A stretch of DNA of 64,000 nt from Puerhibacterium puerhi (GTDB lineage Bacteria > Actinomycetota > Actinomycetes > Actinomycetales > Cellulomonadaceae): positions 1 through 64,000 of the forward strand of contig NZ_WUWN01000017.1 of the NCBI RefSeq assembly GCF_009846865.1, read 5' to 3'. Positions 1 through 9,069 of this stretch are shown in pieces (the stretch's first letter is position 1; the number at the start of each line of letters is the position of its first letter). The notes under the pieces are model-generated. The model saw nothing but the letters and a program-made list of their open reading frames with translations, was not told the origin of the DNA and searched no databases. Made by a program: the position numbers and the translations under genes.

Positions 1-558
1 GGCCGGCGCCCCCGCCGTCGGGGCGCCGGGCGCTCCGGCGGACGCCCCGCGCGCACCGCCCGAGCGGGCGCGCCCCAGCCCGCCGGGCGACCGCATGAGC
101 ATCGCGCGGGCGTCGTTCGCCGCCTCGCTCGCGCAGAGGATCGCGTACGCCGACGCGACGATCTGCGACGACGACGTGAAGTCACGCCGCCCGCCGGTCA
201 ACGCGTACGACAGCACGGAGAACAGCAGGCCGAAGCCCGCACCCAGCGCGATGCCGACGAAGATGACCGCGCTGGCACCCTGAGAGAACAGGGAGAGCAG
301 CAGCCCGACGAACAGGCCGAACCAGGCGCCGGACATCGCGCCCGCGAGCGCCACGCGCCCGTAGCTGAGCCGCCCGGTGACCCGCTCGACCATCTTGAGG
401 TCGGTGCCGACGATGGTGACGTTCTCGACCGGGAACTTGTTGTCGGCGAGGAAGTCGACCGCCTGCTGGGCCTCGAGGTAGGTGTCGTAGGCGGCGACCT
501 CGTCGCCCTTGGGCGGGGTGGGCACGCGCGGCGCGGGCTGGGGGCGGCTGAAGCTCAT
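1..558 (-). CDS. general stress protein (YflT-like), 3' part outside window
   Basis: ATG at 558 reads leftward and stays open to position 1, so the C-terminus is missing. The visible 186 residues begin MSFSRPQPAPRVPTPPKGDE and continue with a YflT/general-stress-17M type domain (AAYDTYLEAQQAVDFLADNKFPVENV region, roughly residues 20-75). Two hydrophobic, glycine-rich membrane-type segments follow at about 75-130, then an Ala/Gly/Pro-rich tail. The domain is known from heat- or stress-induced proteins of unknown biochemical role. A GATACT hexamer at 565-570 ends 6 nt before the ATG, so the gene may be leaderless. It diverges from the MgtE-N gene. The family call is from sequence impression; function is unknown. 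Confidence 0.7.
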   Translation of the reverse strand, partial: MSFSRPQPAPRVPTPPKGDEVAAYDTYLEAQQAVDFLADNKFPVENVTIVGTDLKMVERVTGRLSYGRVALAGAMSGAWFGLFVGLLLSLFSQGASAVIFVGIALGAGFGLLFSVLSYALTGGRRDFTSSSQIVASAYAILCASEAANDARAMLMRSPGGLGRARSGGARGASAGAPGAPTAGAPA

Positions 559-697
559 AGCGTCAGTATCCCGACAACGCACCAGGACCACCACCGGCCA
601 CGCGCGCGGGGGCACCAGGTGGGACGCCGGGTGGACACCAGGGCGGACGCCCGGTCCGACGACGGTGACACGCCAGGTCGGGGGCCGCGCCGCCGCG

Positions 698-703
698 TAG
701 TGT
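698..703 (+). promoter_or_regulatory. -10 hexamer TAGTGT of leaderless gene at 710
   Basis: TAGTGT ends 6 nt before the GTG at 710, the spacing expected if transcription starts at the start codon. No Shine-Dalgarno sequence is present. Confidence 0.5.
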
Positions 704-709
704 GACCGT

Positions 710-2062
710 GTGAGCGCCGGTACCCGAGTCTTCGTCGCCCGCCTGGCCGGGACGCAGGTCTTCGACCCCATCGGCGATCTCGTCGGACGGGTGCGCGACG
801 TCGTCGTGCTCGTCCGCGCCAAGGGCGCCCCCCGCGTGGTCGGGCTGGTGGTCGAGGTCCCGGGCCGGCGGCGCGTCTTCCTGCCGATGACGCGCGTGAC
901 CACCATCGACAGCGGCCAGGTGATCTCCACCGGGCTGCTCAACATGCGCCGCTTCGAGCAGCGCGCCATGGAGTCGCTCGTGCTCGGCGAGCTGCTGGAC
1001 CGCACGGTCACCTTCAAGGACGGCTCCGGCGACGCGATCGTGGAGGACCTCGCGATCGCGCGGCAGCGCTCGGGCGACTGGCTGGTGGACCAGCTGTTCG
1101 TGCGCCGCAAGCCGGCGGGCAAGAGCACGCTGGGGCTGCGCCGGCGAGGGGCGACGCTGGTGGTCCCCGTGGACGCCGTGACCGGGCTCGCGACGGCGGA
1201 GCAGACGCAGGGCGCCGCCCGGCTGCTCGAGGCGTACGAGGACCTCCGCGCCGCCGACCTGGCCGACGTGCTGCACGAGCTGGGCGGGTCCCGCCGGCTC
1301 GAGGTGGCCACGGCGCTGGACAACGAGCGCCTGGCCGACGTGCTGGAGGAGCTGCCCGAGGACGACCAGGTGGCCATCCTCTCCGGCCTCGACACGGGCC
1401 GCGCCGCCGACGTGCTCGAGGCGATGCAGCCGGACGACGCCGCGGACCTGCTGCACGAGCTGCCGGACGCCCAGGCCGCCGAGCTGCTCGGGCTGATGGA
1501 GCCGGAGGAGGCGCGCGACGTGCGCCGCCTGCTGGCCTACGCCGAGGACACGGCCGGCGGCCTCATGACGACGGAGCCGGTGATCCTCGGGCCGGAGACG
1601 ACGATCGCCACGGCGCTGGCTCAGATCCGCAAGCAGGACCTGCCGCCCGCGCTGGCGTCGGTGGTGTTCGTGGTGCGCCCGCCGCTGGAGACGCCCACGG
1701 GCCGGTTCCTCGGCGTCGCGCACTTCCAGCGGCTGCTGCGCGAGCCCGCGCACGCCGCCGTCGGCTCCGTGCTGGACACGGACACCGAGTGGCTGACCGC
1801 CGACGCGCCGCTGGGCCGCATCACGCGCTTGCTGGCCGCGTACGACCTGCTGGCGCTGCCCGTGCTCGACGACGAGAAACGCCTGCTCGGGGCGGTGTCG
1901 GTGGACGACGTGCTCGACCACATGCTGCCCGACGACTGGCGCGAGTCGGACGACGAACGGCTCGAGCAAGAACGTCCCGAGGACGTCGCACGAGACCAGG
2001 GGCCGGGCCCGCGCCCGGTGCGGACCGCAGGCCGGCAGGCCGACCAGAAGGCAGGGAGGTGA
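710..2062 (+). CDS. soluble MgtE N-terminal/CBS-domain protein with PRC-barrel-like N-terminus
   Basis: 450 aa from GTG. Residues 1-90 resemble a PRC-barrel-like module (RLAGTQVFDPIGDLVGRVRD). Residues about 165-280 carry the helical repeats of an MgtE N domain (DLADVLHEL, ADVLEELPEDDQ, AADLLHELPD). About 285-430 form a CBS pair starting AEDTAGGLMTTEPV, matching the join of MgtE magnesium channels. The MgtE transmembrane channel is absent, so this is a sensor-like protein rather than a transporter. The next gene, a DUF1003 membrane protein, starts just after its stop and may be a partner. Magnesium or nucleotide sensing is inferred from the domains; no ligand can be read from the sequence. 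Confidence 0.8.
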   Translation: MSAGTRVFVARLAGTQVFDPIGDLVGRVRDVVVLVRAKGAPRVVGLVVEVPGRRRVFLPMTRVTTIDSGQVISTGLLNMRRFEQRAMESLVLGELLDRTVTFKDGSGDAIVEDLAIARQRSGDWLVDQLFVRRKPAGKSTLGLRRRGATLVVPVDAVTGLATAEQTQGAARLLEAYEDLRAADLADVLHELGGSRRLEVATALDNERLADVLEELPEDDQVAILSGLDTGRAADVLEAMQPDDAADLLHELPDAQAAELLGLMEPEEARDVRRLLAYAEDTAGGLMTTEPVILGPETTIATALAQIRKQDLPPALASVVFVVRPPLETPTGRFLGVAHFQRLLREPAHAAVGSVLDTDTEWLTADAPLGRITRLLAAYDLLALPVLDDEKRLLGAVSVDDVLDHMLPDDWRESDDERLEQERPEDVARDQGPGPRPVRTAGRQADQKAGR

Positions 2063-2064
2063 CC

Positions 2065-2577
2065 GTGGCGGACAGGCTCGACACCCCGAAGGAGAACCGC
2101 CGCACGCTGATCCCCCGCTTCCAGGTGGACCAGGACGCGGTCGGGAAGGCCACCGAGGGGATCGCCCGGTTCCTGGGCACGCCGCGGTTCATCATCTACC
2201 TGACGATCTTCTGCGCGCTGTGGATCGGCTGGAACGTGCTCGTGCCGGCGCACCTGCAGTTCGACCGGGCGGAGCTCGGCTTCACGGCGCTGACGCTCAT
2301 GCTGTCGCTGCAGGCGTCGTACGCCGCGCCGCTGATCCTGCTCGCGCAGAACCGCCAGGACGACCGCGACCGCGTGCTGGCCGAGCAGGACCGCCAGCGC
2401 GCCGAGCGCAACCTCGCCGACACCGAGTACCTCGCCCGCGAGATGGCCGCCCTGCGGCTGGCCCTGAGCGAGGTCGCCACGCGCGACTTCGTCCGCTCGG
2501 AGATCCGCAACCTGCTCGAGGAGCTCGAGGAGCGGCGCCAGCAGGAGGACAGGGAGCGGGAGGCCGAGGCGTCCTGA
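2065..2577 (+). CDS. DUF1003 family membrane protein
   Basis: 170 aa from GTG at 2065. A strong Shine-Dalgarno (GGGAGG, 2054-2059) lies 5 nt upstream; the alternative GTG at 2059 overlaps that site and is less likely. The protein has a basic N-terminus, two transmembrane segments (FIIYLTIFCALWIGWNVL and a second around LMLSLQASYAAPLILLAQN), the QNRQDDRDR motif typical of DUF1003, and a charged coiled-coil C-terminus ending in EELEERRQQEDREREAEAS. It is translationally coupled to the MgtE-N/CBS gene. The family has no settled function. Confidence 0.88.
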   Translation: MADRLDTPKENRRTLIPRFQVDQDAVGKATEGIARFLGTPRFIIYLTIFCALWIGWNVLVPAHLQFDRAELGFTALTLMLSLQASYAAPLILLAQNRQDDRDRVLAEQDRQRAERNLADTEYLAREMAALRLALSEVATRDFVRSEIRNLLEELEERRQQEDREREAEAS

Positions 2578-2650
2578 CGCCGGGCCGCCCGGCACGCCGG
2601 GACGGCCCCGGAGGCGGTGCCCGGCCCCGAGGGGGCCGACGGCGCCGCCG

Positions 2651-2656
2651 TAGGAT
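2651..2656 (+). promoter_or_regulatory. -10 hexamer TAGGAT of leaderless mrp
   Basis: TAGGAT ends 6 nt before the ATG at 2663, so mrp is probably transcribed separately as a leaderless mRNA. Confidence 0.5.
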
Positions 2657-2662
2657 CGAGGC

Positions 2663-3802
2663 ATGCCCGCTCCCCTCGCCGACCGCGTGCGCGCGGCCCT
2701 GGCCACCGTCGTCGACCCGGAGATCCGCCGCCCCATCACCGACCTCGGGATGGTGCGCTCGGTCGACGTGGCGGAACCCGGGGCCGACGGTGCGCACGTG
2801 ACCGTGGGCGTGGACCTCACCGTGGCCGGCTGCCCCATGCGCGGCACGCTGGTGCGGGACGTCACCGCCGCGGTCGAGGCGCTCGACGGCGTGGCCGGCG
2901 CCACCGTCGAGCTCGGCGTGATGACGCCGGAGCAGCGCCAGGAGCTGCGCACCCGCCTGCGCGGCGGCACGGGTGACCCGGTCATCCCGTTCGCCCAGCC
3001 GGGCTCGCTGACCAAGGTCTACGCGATCGCCTCCGGCAAGGGCGGCGTCGGCAAGTCGTCGGTCACCGCGAACCTGGCCGTCGCGCTGGCCGCCGACGGG
3101 CTCAACGTCGGGGTCGTCGACGCCGACATCTACGGCTTCTCCATCCCGCGCATGCTCGGCGTCGACCGCCAGCCCACCCGCGTCGACTCCATGCTGCTGC
3201 CGCCCATCGCGCACGGCGTCAAGGTCGTCTCGATCGGCATGTTCGTGCCGGCCGGGCAGCCCGTGGTCTGGCGCGGACCGATGCTGCACCGCGCGCTCGA
3301 GCAGTTCCTCGCCGACGTGTTCTGGGGCGACCTCGACGTGCTGCTGCTGGACCTCCCGCCCGGCACCGGCGACATCGCGATCTCGGTGGCCCAGCTGCTG
3401 CCGGGCAGCGAGATCGTCGTCGTCACGACGCCGCAGGCCGCCGCTGCGGAGGTCGCCGAGCGCGCCGGGTCGGTGGCCACGCAGACGCACCAGCACGTCG
3501 TGGGCGTCGTGGAGAACATGTCGTGGCTCGAGCAGCCCGACGGCTCGCGGCTCGAGGTGTTCGGCAGCGGCGGCGGCGAGCGCGTCGCGGCGTCGCTGGG
3601 CGCCGCGCTGGGCGCGGACGTGCCGCTGCTCGGCCAGGTGCCGCTCGACCCGGTGCTGCGGCAGGCGGGCGACGACGGCACCCCCGTGGTCCTGGCCGCG
3701 CCGGACTCCCCCGGCGCCGTCGTGCTGCGCGACGTGGCGCGGTCGCTGGGGGCGCGCAAGCGCGGCCTGGCCGGGATGCGGCTGGGCGTGCAGCCGGTCT
3801 GA
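2663..3802 (+). CDS. mrp: Mrp/ApbC/NBP35-type iron-sulfur carrier P-loop ATPase
   Basis: 379 aa. Residues 1-95 are a MIP18/DUF59 domain (DPEIRRPITDLGMV, GCPMRGTL). The rest is a ParA-like ATPase with the deviant Walker A GKGGVGKSSV at about residue 130, the switch motif VDADIYGFSIPRMLG, and Walker B-like DVLLLDLPPGTGD. Family members bind and transfer Fe-S clusters in the cytosol. The usual C-terminal CxxC of many Mrp proteins is not visible here, as in some actinobacterial forms. It follows DUF1003 with an 85-nt gap. Confidence 0.9.
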   Translation: MPAPLADRVRAALATVVDPEIRRPITDLGMVRSVDVAEPGADGAHVTVGVDLTVAGCPMRGTLVRDVTAAVEALDGVAGATVELGVMTPEQRQELRTRLRGGTGDPVIPFAQPGSLTKVYAIASGKGGVGKSSVTANLAVALAADGLNVGVVDADIYGFSIPRMLGVDRQPTRVDSMLLPPIAHGVKVVSIGMFVPAGQPVVWRGPMLHRALEQFLADVFWGDLDVLLLDLPPGTGDIAISVAQLLPGSEIVVVTTPQAAAAEVAERAGSVATQTHQHVVGVVENMSWLEQPDGSRLEVFGSGGGERVAASLGAALGADVPLLGQVPLDPVLRQAGDDGTPVVLAAPDSPGAVVLRDVARSLGARKRGLAGMRLGVQPV

Positions 3803-3849
3803 CGCCGGTCCGCCCGGGCGCGACCGGCGGCGCCGCGGGCGCCCGCGGG

Positions 3850-4431
3850 CTAGTCGGCGGAGCGCGCGCGGACCCGCTCCAGCCAGGCGGCGAGCCGCTC
3901 CGGCCGCGCGTACGTGCCGGGGACCATGACGTGCGGTGCGCCGACGAGGTCCTCGTCCACCGCGGTGAGCACGCCGCGGGCGCCCGCGTCGTCCGCCCGC
4001 CGGCGCGCGGCGGCCTCGGCCGTCAGGAGGAGCACGACGAACCGGTTGCGGTCCACCGCCCACACGGCGACCTGCTCCACGTCGGACCACGCGAGGTCCA
4101 CTGCCTGACCGCGCACGCCGTCGCCCCGCAGGCCGGCGCGGGTCACCTCGAGCCGGGCGGGGCGCAGCAGCTGCCGCACGCCCACCGGGAGGCCGAGCGC
4201 GCCGAAGAACACCACCGCGACGACGGCGACGACGCGCTCCAGGACCCCGCCCGCAGCCCACATCCACACGCCGGCGGCGACGAACGCCAGGCAGCCCAGC
4301 ACGAGCAGGCCCGCCCGGGCCCGCGAGCCCCGGACCTGCGCCCGGCCCACCGCCACCAGCTCAGCGTCCCAGCGGGCTTCCCAGCGGGCGTCCCCGCGGT
4401 CGCCCTCACGGGCACCGTCCCTCGTCGTCAC
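3850..4431 (-). CDS. small membrane protein with PH-like domain
   Basis: 193 aa from GTG at 4431, chosen because TACGGT at 4438-4443 lies 6 nt upstream; an ATG at 4458 is the longer alternative. A charged N-terminus is followed by two adjacent transmembrane segments (about residues 35-85: AGLLVLGCLAFVAAGVWMWA, VVAVVAVVFFGALGLPVGV). A soluble domain follows with the beta-rich pattern LEVTRAGLRGDG...LAWSDVEQVAVW, resembling bacterial PH domains. It is convergent with mrp. No function is known. Confidence 0.72.
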   Translation of the reverse strand: MTTRDGAREGDRGDARWEARWDAELVAVGRAQVRGSRARAGLLVLGCLAFVAAGVWMWAAGGVLERVVAVVAVVFFGALGLPVGVRQLLRPARLEVTRAGLRGDGVRGQAVDLAWSDVEQVAVWAVDRNRFVVLLLTAEAAARRRADDAGARGVLTAVDEDLVGAPHVMVPGTYARPERLAAWLERVRARSAD

Positions 4432-4595
4432 GCGGCGACCGTAGCGCAGCCGGCCCACGCCGCGGCGAGGCGGGCTCGCGTCGCACCTGCCCGCCCCGGG
4501 ATACTGGGGCGCGAACCCGACGCGACGTCGCCCCTCGCGCCCCGCTGGCCGCGCGAGGACCGTCGCACCCCGACCCCACGACGAGGTGACCCGCC

Positions 4596-5852
4596 ATGAC
4601 CGAGCCCCAGTGGCTGCCCGCCTGGACCGCCGAGGAGGGCGAGCGCCGCGTGCGCGCCCTCTTCGCCCGGACCTTCGCCGACGACGAGGGCGGCGTCGCC
4701 GTCGCGGCGCAGCCCACCGGGGTGTGGTCGGCGCCGGGGCGGGTCAACCTCATCGGTGAGCACACCGACTACAACGCGGGGCTGTGCCTGCCGACCGCCC
4801 TGCCGCACCGCACCTACGTGGCGCTGCGCCTGCGCGACGACGACCTCGTGCGCGTCGCCTCGGCGCAGACCGACGAGCCGTGGGAGCTGCGGCTGCGCGA
4901 CGTGGTGCCCGGCGAGGTCAAGGGCTGGGGCTCCTACGTGGCCGGCGTGGCCTGGGCGCTGCAGCAGGCCGGGCACGCCGTGCGCGGGTTCGAGGCCGTC
5001 GTCGACTCGTGCGTGCCGTTCGGTGCCTCGCTGTCGAGCTCGGCGGCGCTGGAGTGCGCGTTCGCCGTCGCGCTCGACGACCTCCTGGGCCTGGGGCTCG
5101 CCGACCACGACGCGGGCCGCGTCGAGCTCGTCGCCGCCTGCATCCGGGCGGAGAACGAGATCGCCGGCGCCGCCACCGGCGGCCTCGACCAGGCGGCCGC
5201 GCTGCGCTCGCACCCGGGCCACGCCCTGCTGCTGGACTGCCGCCCCGAGCTGTCCGCGCTGGAGAACGCGACCCCGATCCCGTTCGACCTCGCCGCCGCC
5301 GGGCTCGCGCTGCTGGTCATCGACACCCGCGCCCCGCACCAGCTCGTCGACGGCCAGTACGCCGCCCGGCGCGCGTCGTGCGAGCAGGCCGCCGAGCTGC
5401 TCGGCGTGCCGAACCTGCGCGCCGTCACCCCCGAGGGGCTCGACGCGGCGCTGGCGACGCTCGCCCCGCACGACGCCGACGGGGTGCTGCGCCGCCGCGT
5501 GCGCCACGTGGTCACCGAGACGGCGCGCACCGCCGAGTTCGCCGCGCTGGTGCGCGACGGCCGCGTCGAGGAGGTCGGCCCGCTCATGAACGCCTCGCAC
5601 GCCTCGCTCCGCGACGACTACGAGGTGACCGTCCGCGAGACGGACCTGTCGGTGGACGCCTCGCTCGCCGCCGGCGCGCTCGGCGCGCGCATGACGGGCG
5701 GCGGGTTCGGCGGCTCGACGATCGCGCTCGTGCGTACCGACGAGGTCCCGGACGTCGCTTCCGGGGTCCAGCGGGCCTTCGACGACGCGGGCCTGACCGC
5801 GCCGGCGTTCCTGCAGGCGCCGCCGTCGGCCGCCGCGGGCCGCGACGCCTGA
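4596..5852 (+). CDS. galK: galactokinase
   Basis: 418 aa. Catalyses ATP-dependent phosphorylation of galactose to galactose-1-phosphate, the first committed Leloir step. It shows the galactokinase signature GRVNLIGEHTDYNAG (about residues 50-65), the GHMP ATP-binding motif GASLSSSAALE (about 145) and the C-terminal GHMP motif MTGGGFGGSTIAL (about 365). Length fits the family. GAGGTGA sits 6-12 nt before the ATG. galT and galE are not adjacent, so the Leloir genes are dispersed. It is followed by a strong hairpin at 5946-5975. Confidence 0.95.
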   Translation: MTEPQWLPAWTAEEGERRVRALFARTFADDEGGVAVAAQPTGVWSAPGRVNLIGEHTDYNAGLCLPTALPHRTYVALRLRDDDLVRVASAQTDEPWELRLRDVVPGEVKGWGSYVAGVAWALQQAGHAVRGFEAVVDSCVPFGASLSSSAALECAFAVALDDLLGLGLADHDAGRVELVAACIRAENEIAGAATGGLDQAAALRSHPGHALLLDCRPELSALENATPIPFDLAAAGLALLVIDTRAPHQLVDGQYAARRASCEQAAELLGVPNLRAVTPEGLDAALATLAPHDADGVLRRRVRHVVTETARTAEFAALVRDGRVEEVGPLMNASHASLRDDYEVTVRETDLSVDASLAAGALGARMTGGGFGGSTIALVRTDEVPDVASGVQRAFDDAGLTAPAFLQAPPSAAAGRDA

Positions 5853-5945
5853 CCCCGCGGGCCGGACGACCGGCCCGCCGGGCTGCTCCTGACCCGCCTG
5901 ACCCCGCCTGAAACAGGCTCTGACCTGGGCGATCGTCCGACTGCG

Positions 5946-5975
5946 AGAGGCCCGCGGCTTCACCCGCGGGCCTCT
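5946..5975 (+). terminator. intrinsic terminator after galK
   Basis: AGAGGCCCGCGG and CCGCGGGCCTCT form a perfect 12-bp stem with a 6-nt loop, followed by TGTCGT. It lies about 95 nt after the galK stop. The rest of the 5853-6065 gap holds a possible -10 (TAGGGT, 5999-6004) for the next operon. Confidence 0.65.
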
Positions 5976-6065
5976 GTCGTCCCCGGACGCGGCTCCGCTA
6001 GGGTCCCCACCGACGCCCGAGCACGGCAGCGAGCAGCACGCAAGCCGACGCGAGGGGGCCCGACG

Positions 6066-7139
6066 GTGAGTGTCACCAGGCAGTACGTCTTCCCGATCCT
6101 GCGGATTGTCATCTGGGCGGTGATCGCCGCCGCCCTGGTCAAGATCGCCTTCACCGGCGCGGAGCTGGACGCGCCGGACGCGCTGCAGCCGACCGGGCAG
6201 GTGACGGAGTCCGTGATCGAGGTGGGCACCGGCACCGTGACCAACACCGTGACGGTGCCCGCGTCCGTCGTCGCCGACGCGCCGATCGAGGTCAAGGCGA
6301 CCGCCCGCGGCGTCGTCTCGCGCGTCCTGGCCGACGACGGCGCCGTCGCGGCCGACGCCGAGGTGGTGCGGATCCGGCTCGAGGAGCCCCGGGACCCCCT
6401 CGTGGAGGTGGACCCCGAGACGGGCGTCGAGACGGTGACCGAGCGCAGCCCGCGCGTCACCGTGACCACGGTGACCGCCCCCGTAGCCGGCACGCTCGAC
6501 GTCACCGTGCTGGAGGACCAGGAGGTCGCCGTCGGGGACGTGATCGGCACGGTCTCCCCCGGCACGCTGTCGGTGCAGGGCACGCTGAGCGCCGAGCAGC
6601 AGTACCGCCTCGTCGGCGCGTCGGGCGAGGCGCAGGTGACCCTCAAGGGTGGGCCCGCCCCGTTCACCTGCACCGGGCTCACGATCGGCGGCCCGCCGGC
6701 CGGCGGGTCCGAGCCCGGCGGCGCGGAGCCGGGCGACGCGGGCGAGGCCTCGACCGGCACCGTGCGCTGCGCCGTCCCGTCCGACGTCACCGCGTTCGCC
6801 GGCCTCGGCGCCGAGATCGCTATCACCAACGGCGACGCCACGGACGTGGTGGTGGTGCCGATCAGCGCCGTGCTCGGCTCCGCGCAGTCCGGCAAGGTCT
6901 GGGTGGTGACCGCCGAGGGCACCGAGCCCGAGGAGCGCACCGTGGACCTCGGCCTCACCGACGGCGCGCAGGTCCAGGTGACGAAGGGGCTGGCGGCCGG
7001 CGACCGCATCCTCGAGTTCACCCCGCTCGACGACGGCACCGAGGCCGGGCCGGACTGCGACGACACCGCCGCGTACGACGCGGCCACGAACGCCGGCGAC
7101 GTCGCGGCGATGCAGGCCTACGAGCAGGCGTGCTTCTGA
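6066..7139 (+). CDS. HlyD/MacA-like periplasmic-adaptor-type membrane protein
   Basis: 357 aa from GTG. One N-terminal transmembrane anchor (PILRIVIWAVIAAALVKIAF, residues 10-29) is followed by an extracytoplasmic region. This has a biotinyl-lipoyl-like beta-barrel (APIEVKATARGVVSRVLADDG) and barrel domains typical of efflux adaptors (AAGDRILEFTPL near the end). An insert with CTGLTIGGPPAGGSEPGG and a second Cys could form a disulfide. It is followed, with a 1-nt stop/start overlap (TGATG), by an ATPase and a FtsX-type permease, forming a MacAB-like export unit as seen in Gram-positives. The substrate is unknown; peptide or lipid export is possible. Confidence 0.82.
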   Translation: MSVTRQYVFPILRIVIWAVIAAALVKIAFTGAELDAPDALQPTGQVTESVIEVGTGTVTNTVTVPASVVADAPIEVKATARGVVSRVLADDGAVAADAEVVRIRLEEPRDPLVEVDPETGVETVTERSPRVTVTTVTAPVAGTLDVTVLEDQEVAVGDVIGTVSPGTLSVQGTLSAEQQYRLVGASGEAQVTLKGGPAPFTCTGLTIGGPPAGGSEPGGAEPGDAGEASTGTVRCAVPSDVTAFAGLGAEIAITNGDATDVVVVPISAVLGSAQSGKVWVVTAEGTEPEERTVDLGLTDGAQVQVTKGLAAGDRILEFTPLDDGTEAGPDCDDTAAYDAATNAGDVAAMQAYEQACF

Positions 7140-7870
7140 TGACCGCGGCCCCGCTCGTGGACCTGCGCGCGGTCACCCGGCACGTGCCGCTGCCCGGGGG
7201 CGGCGAGCTGCGCATCCTGCGCGGCGTGACGCTGAGCGTGCACGCCGGCGAGCACGTCGCCGTCGTCGGCCGCTCCGGCACGGGCAAGTCGACGCTGCTC
7301 AACATCCTGGGGCTGCTGGACTCGCCCACCTCGGGCGAGTACGAGCTCGAGGGCGTGCCGGTCGAGCGGCTGGGCGCCCGCGCGCGGGCCCGACGGCGCG
7401 GCGACGACTTCGGCTTCGTGTTCCAGCAGTTCAACCTCCTGGCCGGGCGCACCGCGCTGGAGAACGTCGCCGCGCCGCTGCTGTACGCCCGCGGCCGCCG
7501 GTTCTGGTCGCGGCGCCGGCTGGCCGCGCAGATGCTCGAGCGCGTCGGGCTCGGCGAGCGGCTGGACACCATGCCGGAGAAGCTCTCCGGCGGCGAGCAG
7601 CAGCGCGTCGCCATCGCCCGGGCCCTGGTGCGCGGGCCGCGCGTCATCCTCGCCGACGAGCCGACCGGCGCCCTCGACGTCGAGACCGGCCGCGCCGTCA
7701 TGGACCTGCTCGACGACGCGGCGCGGCGCACGGGGGCGGCGCTCGTGACCATCACGCACGACCTGGCGATCGCCGCGCGAGCCGACCGGCAGTTCCGGCT
7801 CGCCGACGGCGTCCTGGTGCCGATCGACCTCGAGACGCCCGCCACCGTGATCGAGGTGGGGGCGCTGTGA
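7139..7870 (+). CDS. MacB/LolD-type ABC transporter ATP-binding protein
   Basis: 243 aa from ATG at 7139, which overlaps the adaptor stop; a GTG at 7130 is an alternative. It has a canonical Walker A GRSGTGKST (about residue 43), Q-loop FVFQQFNLLAGRTALENV, signature LSGGEQQRVAIARAL and Walker B VILADEPTGALD, then the ITHD H-loop. The NLL after the Q-loop and DEPTGALD are typical of the LolD/MacB/FtsE class. It energises the adjacent FtsX-type permease, whose start overlaps its stop. Confidence 0.93.
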   Translation: MTAAPLVDLRAVTRHVPLPGGGELRILRGVTLSVHAGEHVAVVGRSGTGKSTLLNILGLLDSPTSGEYELEGVPVERLGARARARRRGDDFGFVFQQFNLLAGRTALENVAAPLLYARGRRFWSRRRLAAQMLERVGLGERLDTMPEKLSGGEQQRVAIARALVRGPRVILADEPTGALDVETGRAVMDLLDDAARRTGAALVTITHDLAIAARADRQFRLADGVLVPIDLETPATVIEVGAL

Positions 7871-9048
7871 CCGGGCTCGTCGGGGCGGTCCTCGAGGCGT
7901 GGGACGAGCTGCGGGTGCACCGTGTGCGCGTGCTGCTCGCCCTCGTCGGCGTGGCCGTGGCGGTCACCGCCATCACCGGGGTGACCGCGGCCGTGACCAT
8001 GCTCGGCCAGGCCATGCAGGAGCAGAACGAGCGCGACATGGGGCGCGACGTCACGCTGTCGGCCTGGTCCACCGGGCCCGGCGGCACCCAGGACGCCGCC
8101 GCGCTCGACGCCACGGTCGACGCCGTCGCCGCGCGGTACGACATCTCCTACCACTCCGTGGAGTCGTGGGTGCAGCTCGGGGTGCAGGGCGGCACGACGG
8201 AAATGCTCCCCGACCTGATGGCAGTCGACCCCGCGTACGGCACGATCATGCGCACCGACGTCGTGGCCGGCCGCTGGTTCACCGACCGCGACGCCGAGCA
8301 GCTCGGGCCGGTCCTGGTGGCCAACCGCGCCTTCCTCGACGAGTACGCCGGCGGGGCGGCGGTGGCCGAGCACCCGCAGGTGCGCCTGCTGGGCGAGACC
8401 CCCGTGACGGCGACGGTGGTCGGCGAGCTCCGGGCGCGCTGGCCCGACGAGGGCCCCCGCGCGCTCATGCTCTTCGACCACCTGGCGCGCTGGGCGCCGG
8501 AGCAGGCCCGGGCCGACAGCTACCGGTTCTGGGTGCCGCCCGAGACGGCGACCGACCTCGCCGCCGTGCTGAGCCGCGACCTCACCGCCGCGGGCGTGCC
8601 GATGCAGGTCGACCCACCGTACGACCAGCCGTTCGTCATGGACCGGGCGCTGCAGTGGGTGGTGCTGGGCGTGGGCGGCTTCGCCCTGCTCCTGGGCGGG
8701 CTCGGGCTGCTGAACATCTCGCTGGTGACGGTGCGCTACCGCATCCGCGAGATCGGCATCCGGCGGTCGTTCGGCGCCACCGGGGGGCGCGTGTTCTTCG
8801 GCGTGCTCATGGAGTCGGTGGTCGCGACGACGGTGGCCGGGGTGGTCGGCGTGGTCGCCGCCGTCGCGGTGGTCAAGAACATCCCGGTCGAGGCGGTGTT
8901 CGGCACGGCGCTGCAGGACGAGCCCGGGTTCCCGTTCAGCGCCGCGCTGACGGGCATGGCGTGCGCCGTGGCCGTCGGCGCGCTGGCCGGGCTCATCCCC
9001 GCGGTCTACGCCGTGCGGGTCAAGGTGATCGACGCGATCCGGTACTGA
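7867..9048 (+). CDS. MacB/FtsX-type ABC transporter permease
   Basis: 393 aa from GTG overlapping the ATPase stop by 4 nt. One N-terminal transmembrane helix is followed by a large extracytoplasmic MacB_PCD domain (about 40-260). Three C-terminal transmembrane helices form the FtsX domain (WVVLGVGGFALLLGGLGLLN, VVATTVAGVVGVVAAVAVV, GMACAVAVGALAGLIPAVYA). The motif RYRIREIGIRRSFGATGGRV is diagnostic of MacB permeases. These are mechanotransmitting permeases rather than classic channels. It is the last gene of a three-gene adaptor-ATPase-permease operon. Confidence 0.92.
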   Translation: MTGLVGAVLEAWDELRVHRVRVLLALVGVAVAVTAITGVTAAVTMLGQAMQEQNERDMGRDVTLSAWSTGPGGTQDAAALDATVDAVAARYDISYHSVESWVQLGVQGGTTEMLPDLMAVDPAYGTIMRTDVVAGRWFTDRDAEQLGPVLVANRAFLDEYAGGAAVAEHPQVRLLGETPVTATVVGELRARWPDEGPRALMLFDHLARWAPEQARADSYRFWVPPETATDLAAVLSRDLTAAGVPMQVDPPYDQPFVMDRALQWVVLGVGGFALLLGGLGLLNISLVTVRYRIREIGIRRSFGATGGRVFFGVLMESVVATTVAGVVGVVAAVAVVKNIPVEAVFGTALQDEPGFPFSAALTGMACAVAVGALAGLIPAVYAVRVKVIDAIRY

Positions 9049-9069
9049 CGTCCGGCGTCGGCGGGCGCT

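Noticed and set aside
6649-6735. Frameshift in the HlyD-like adaptor at its Gly/Pro-rich insert
   Set aside because: The frame continues normally with conserved adaptor sequence on both sides, so the low-complexity stretch is a real insert.
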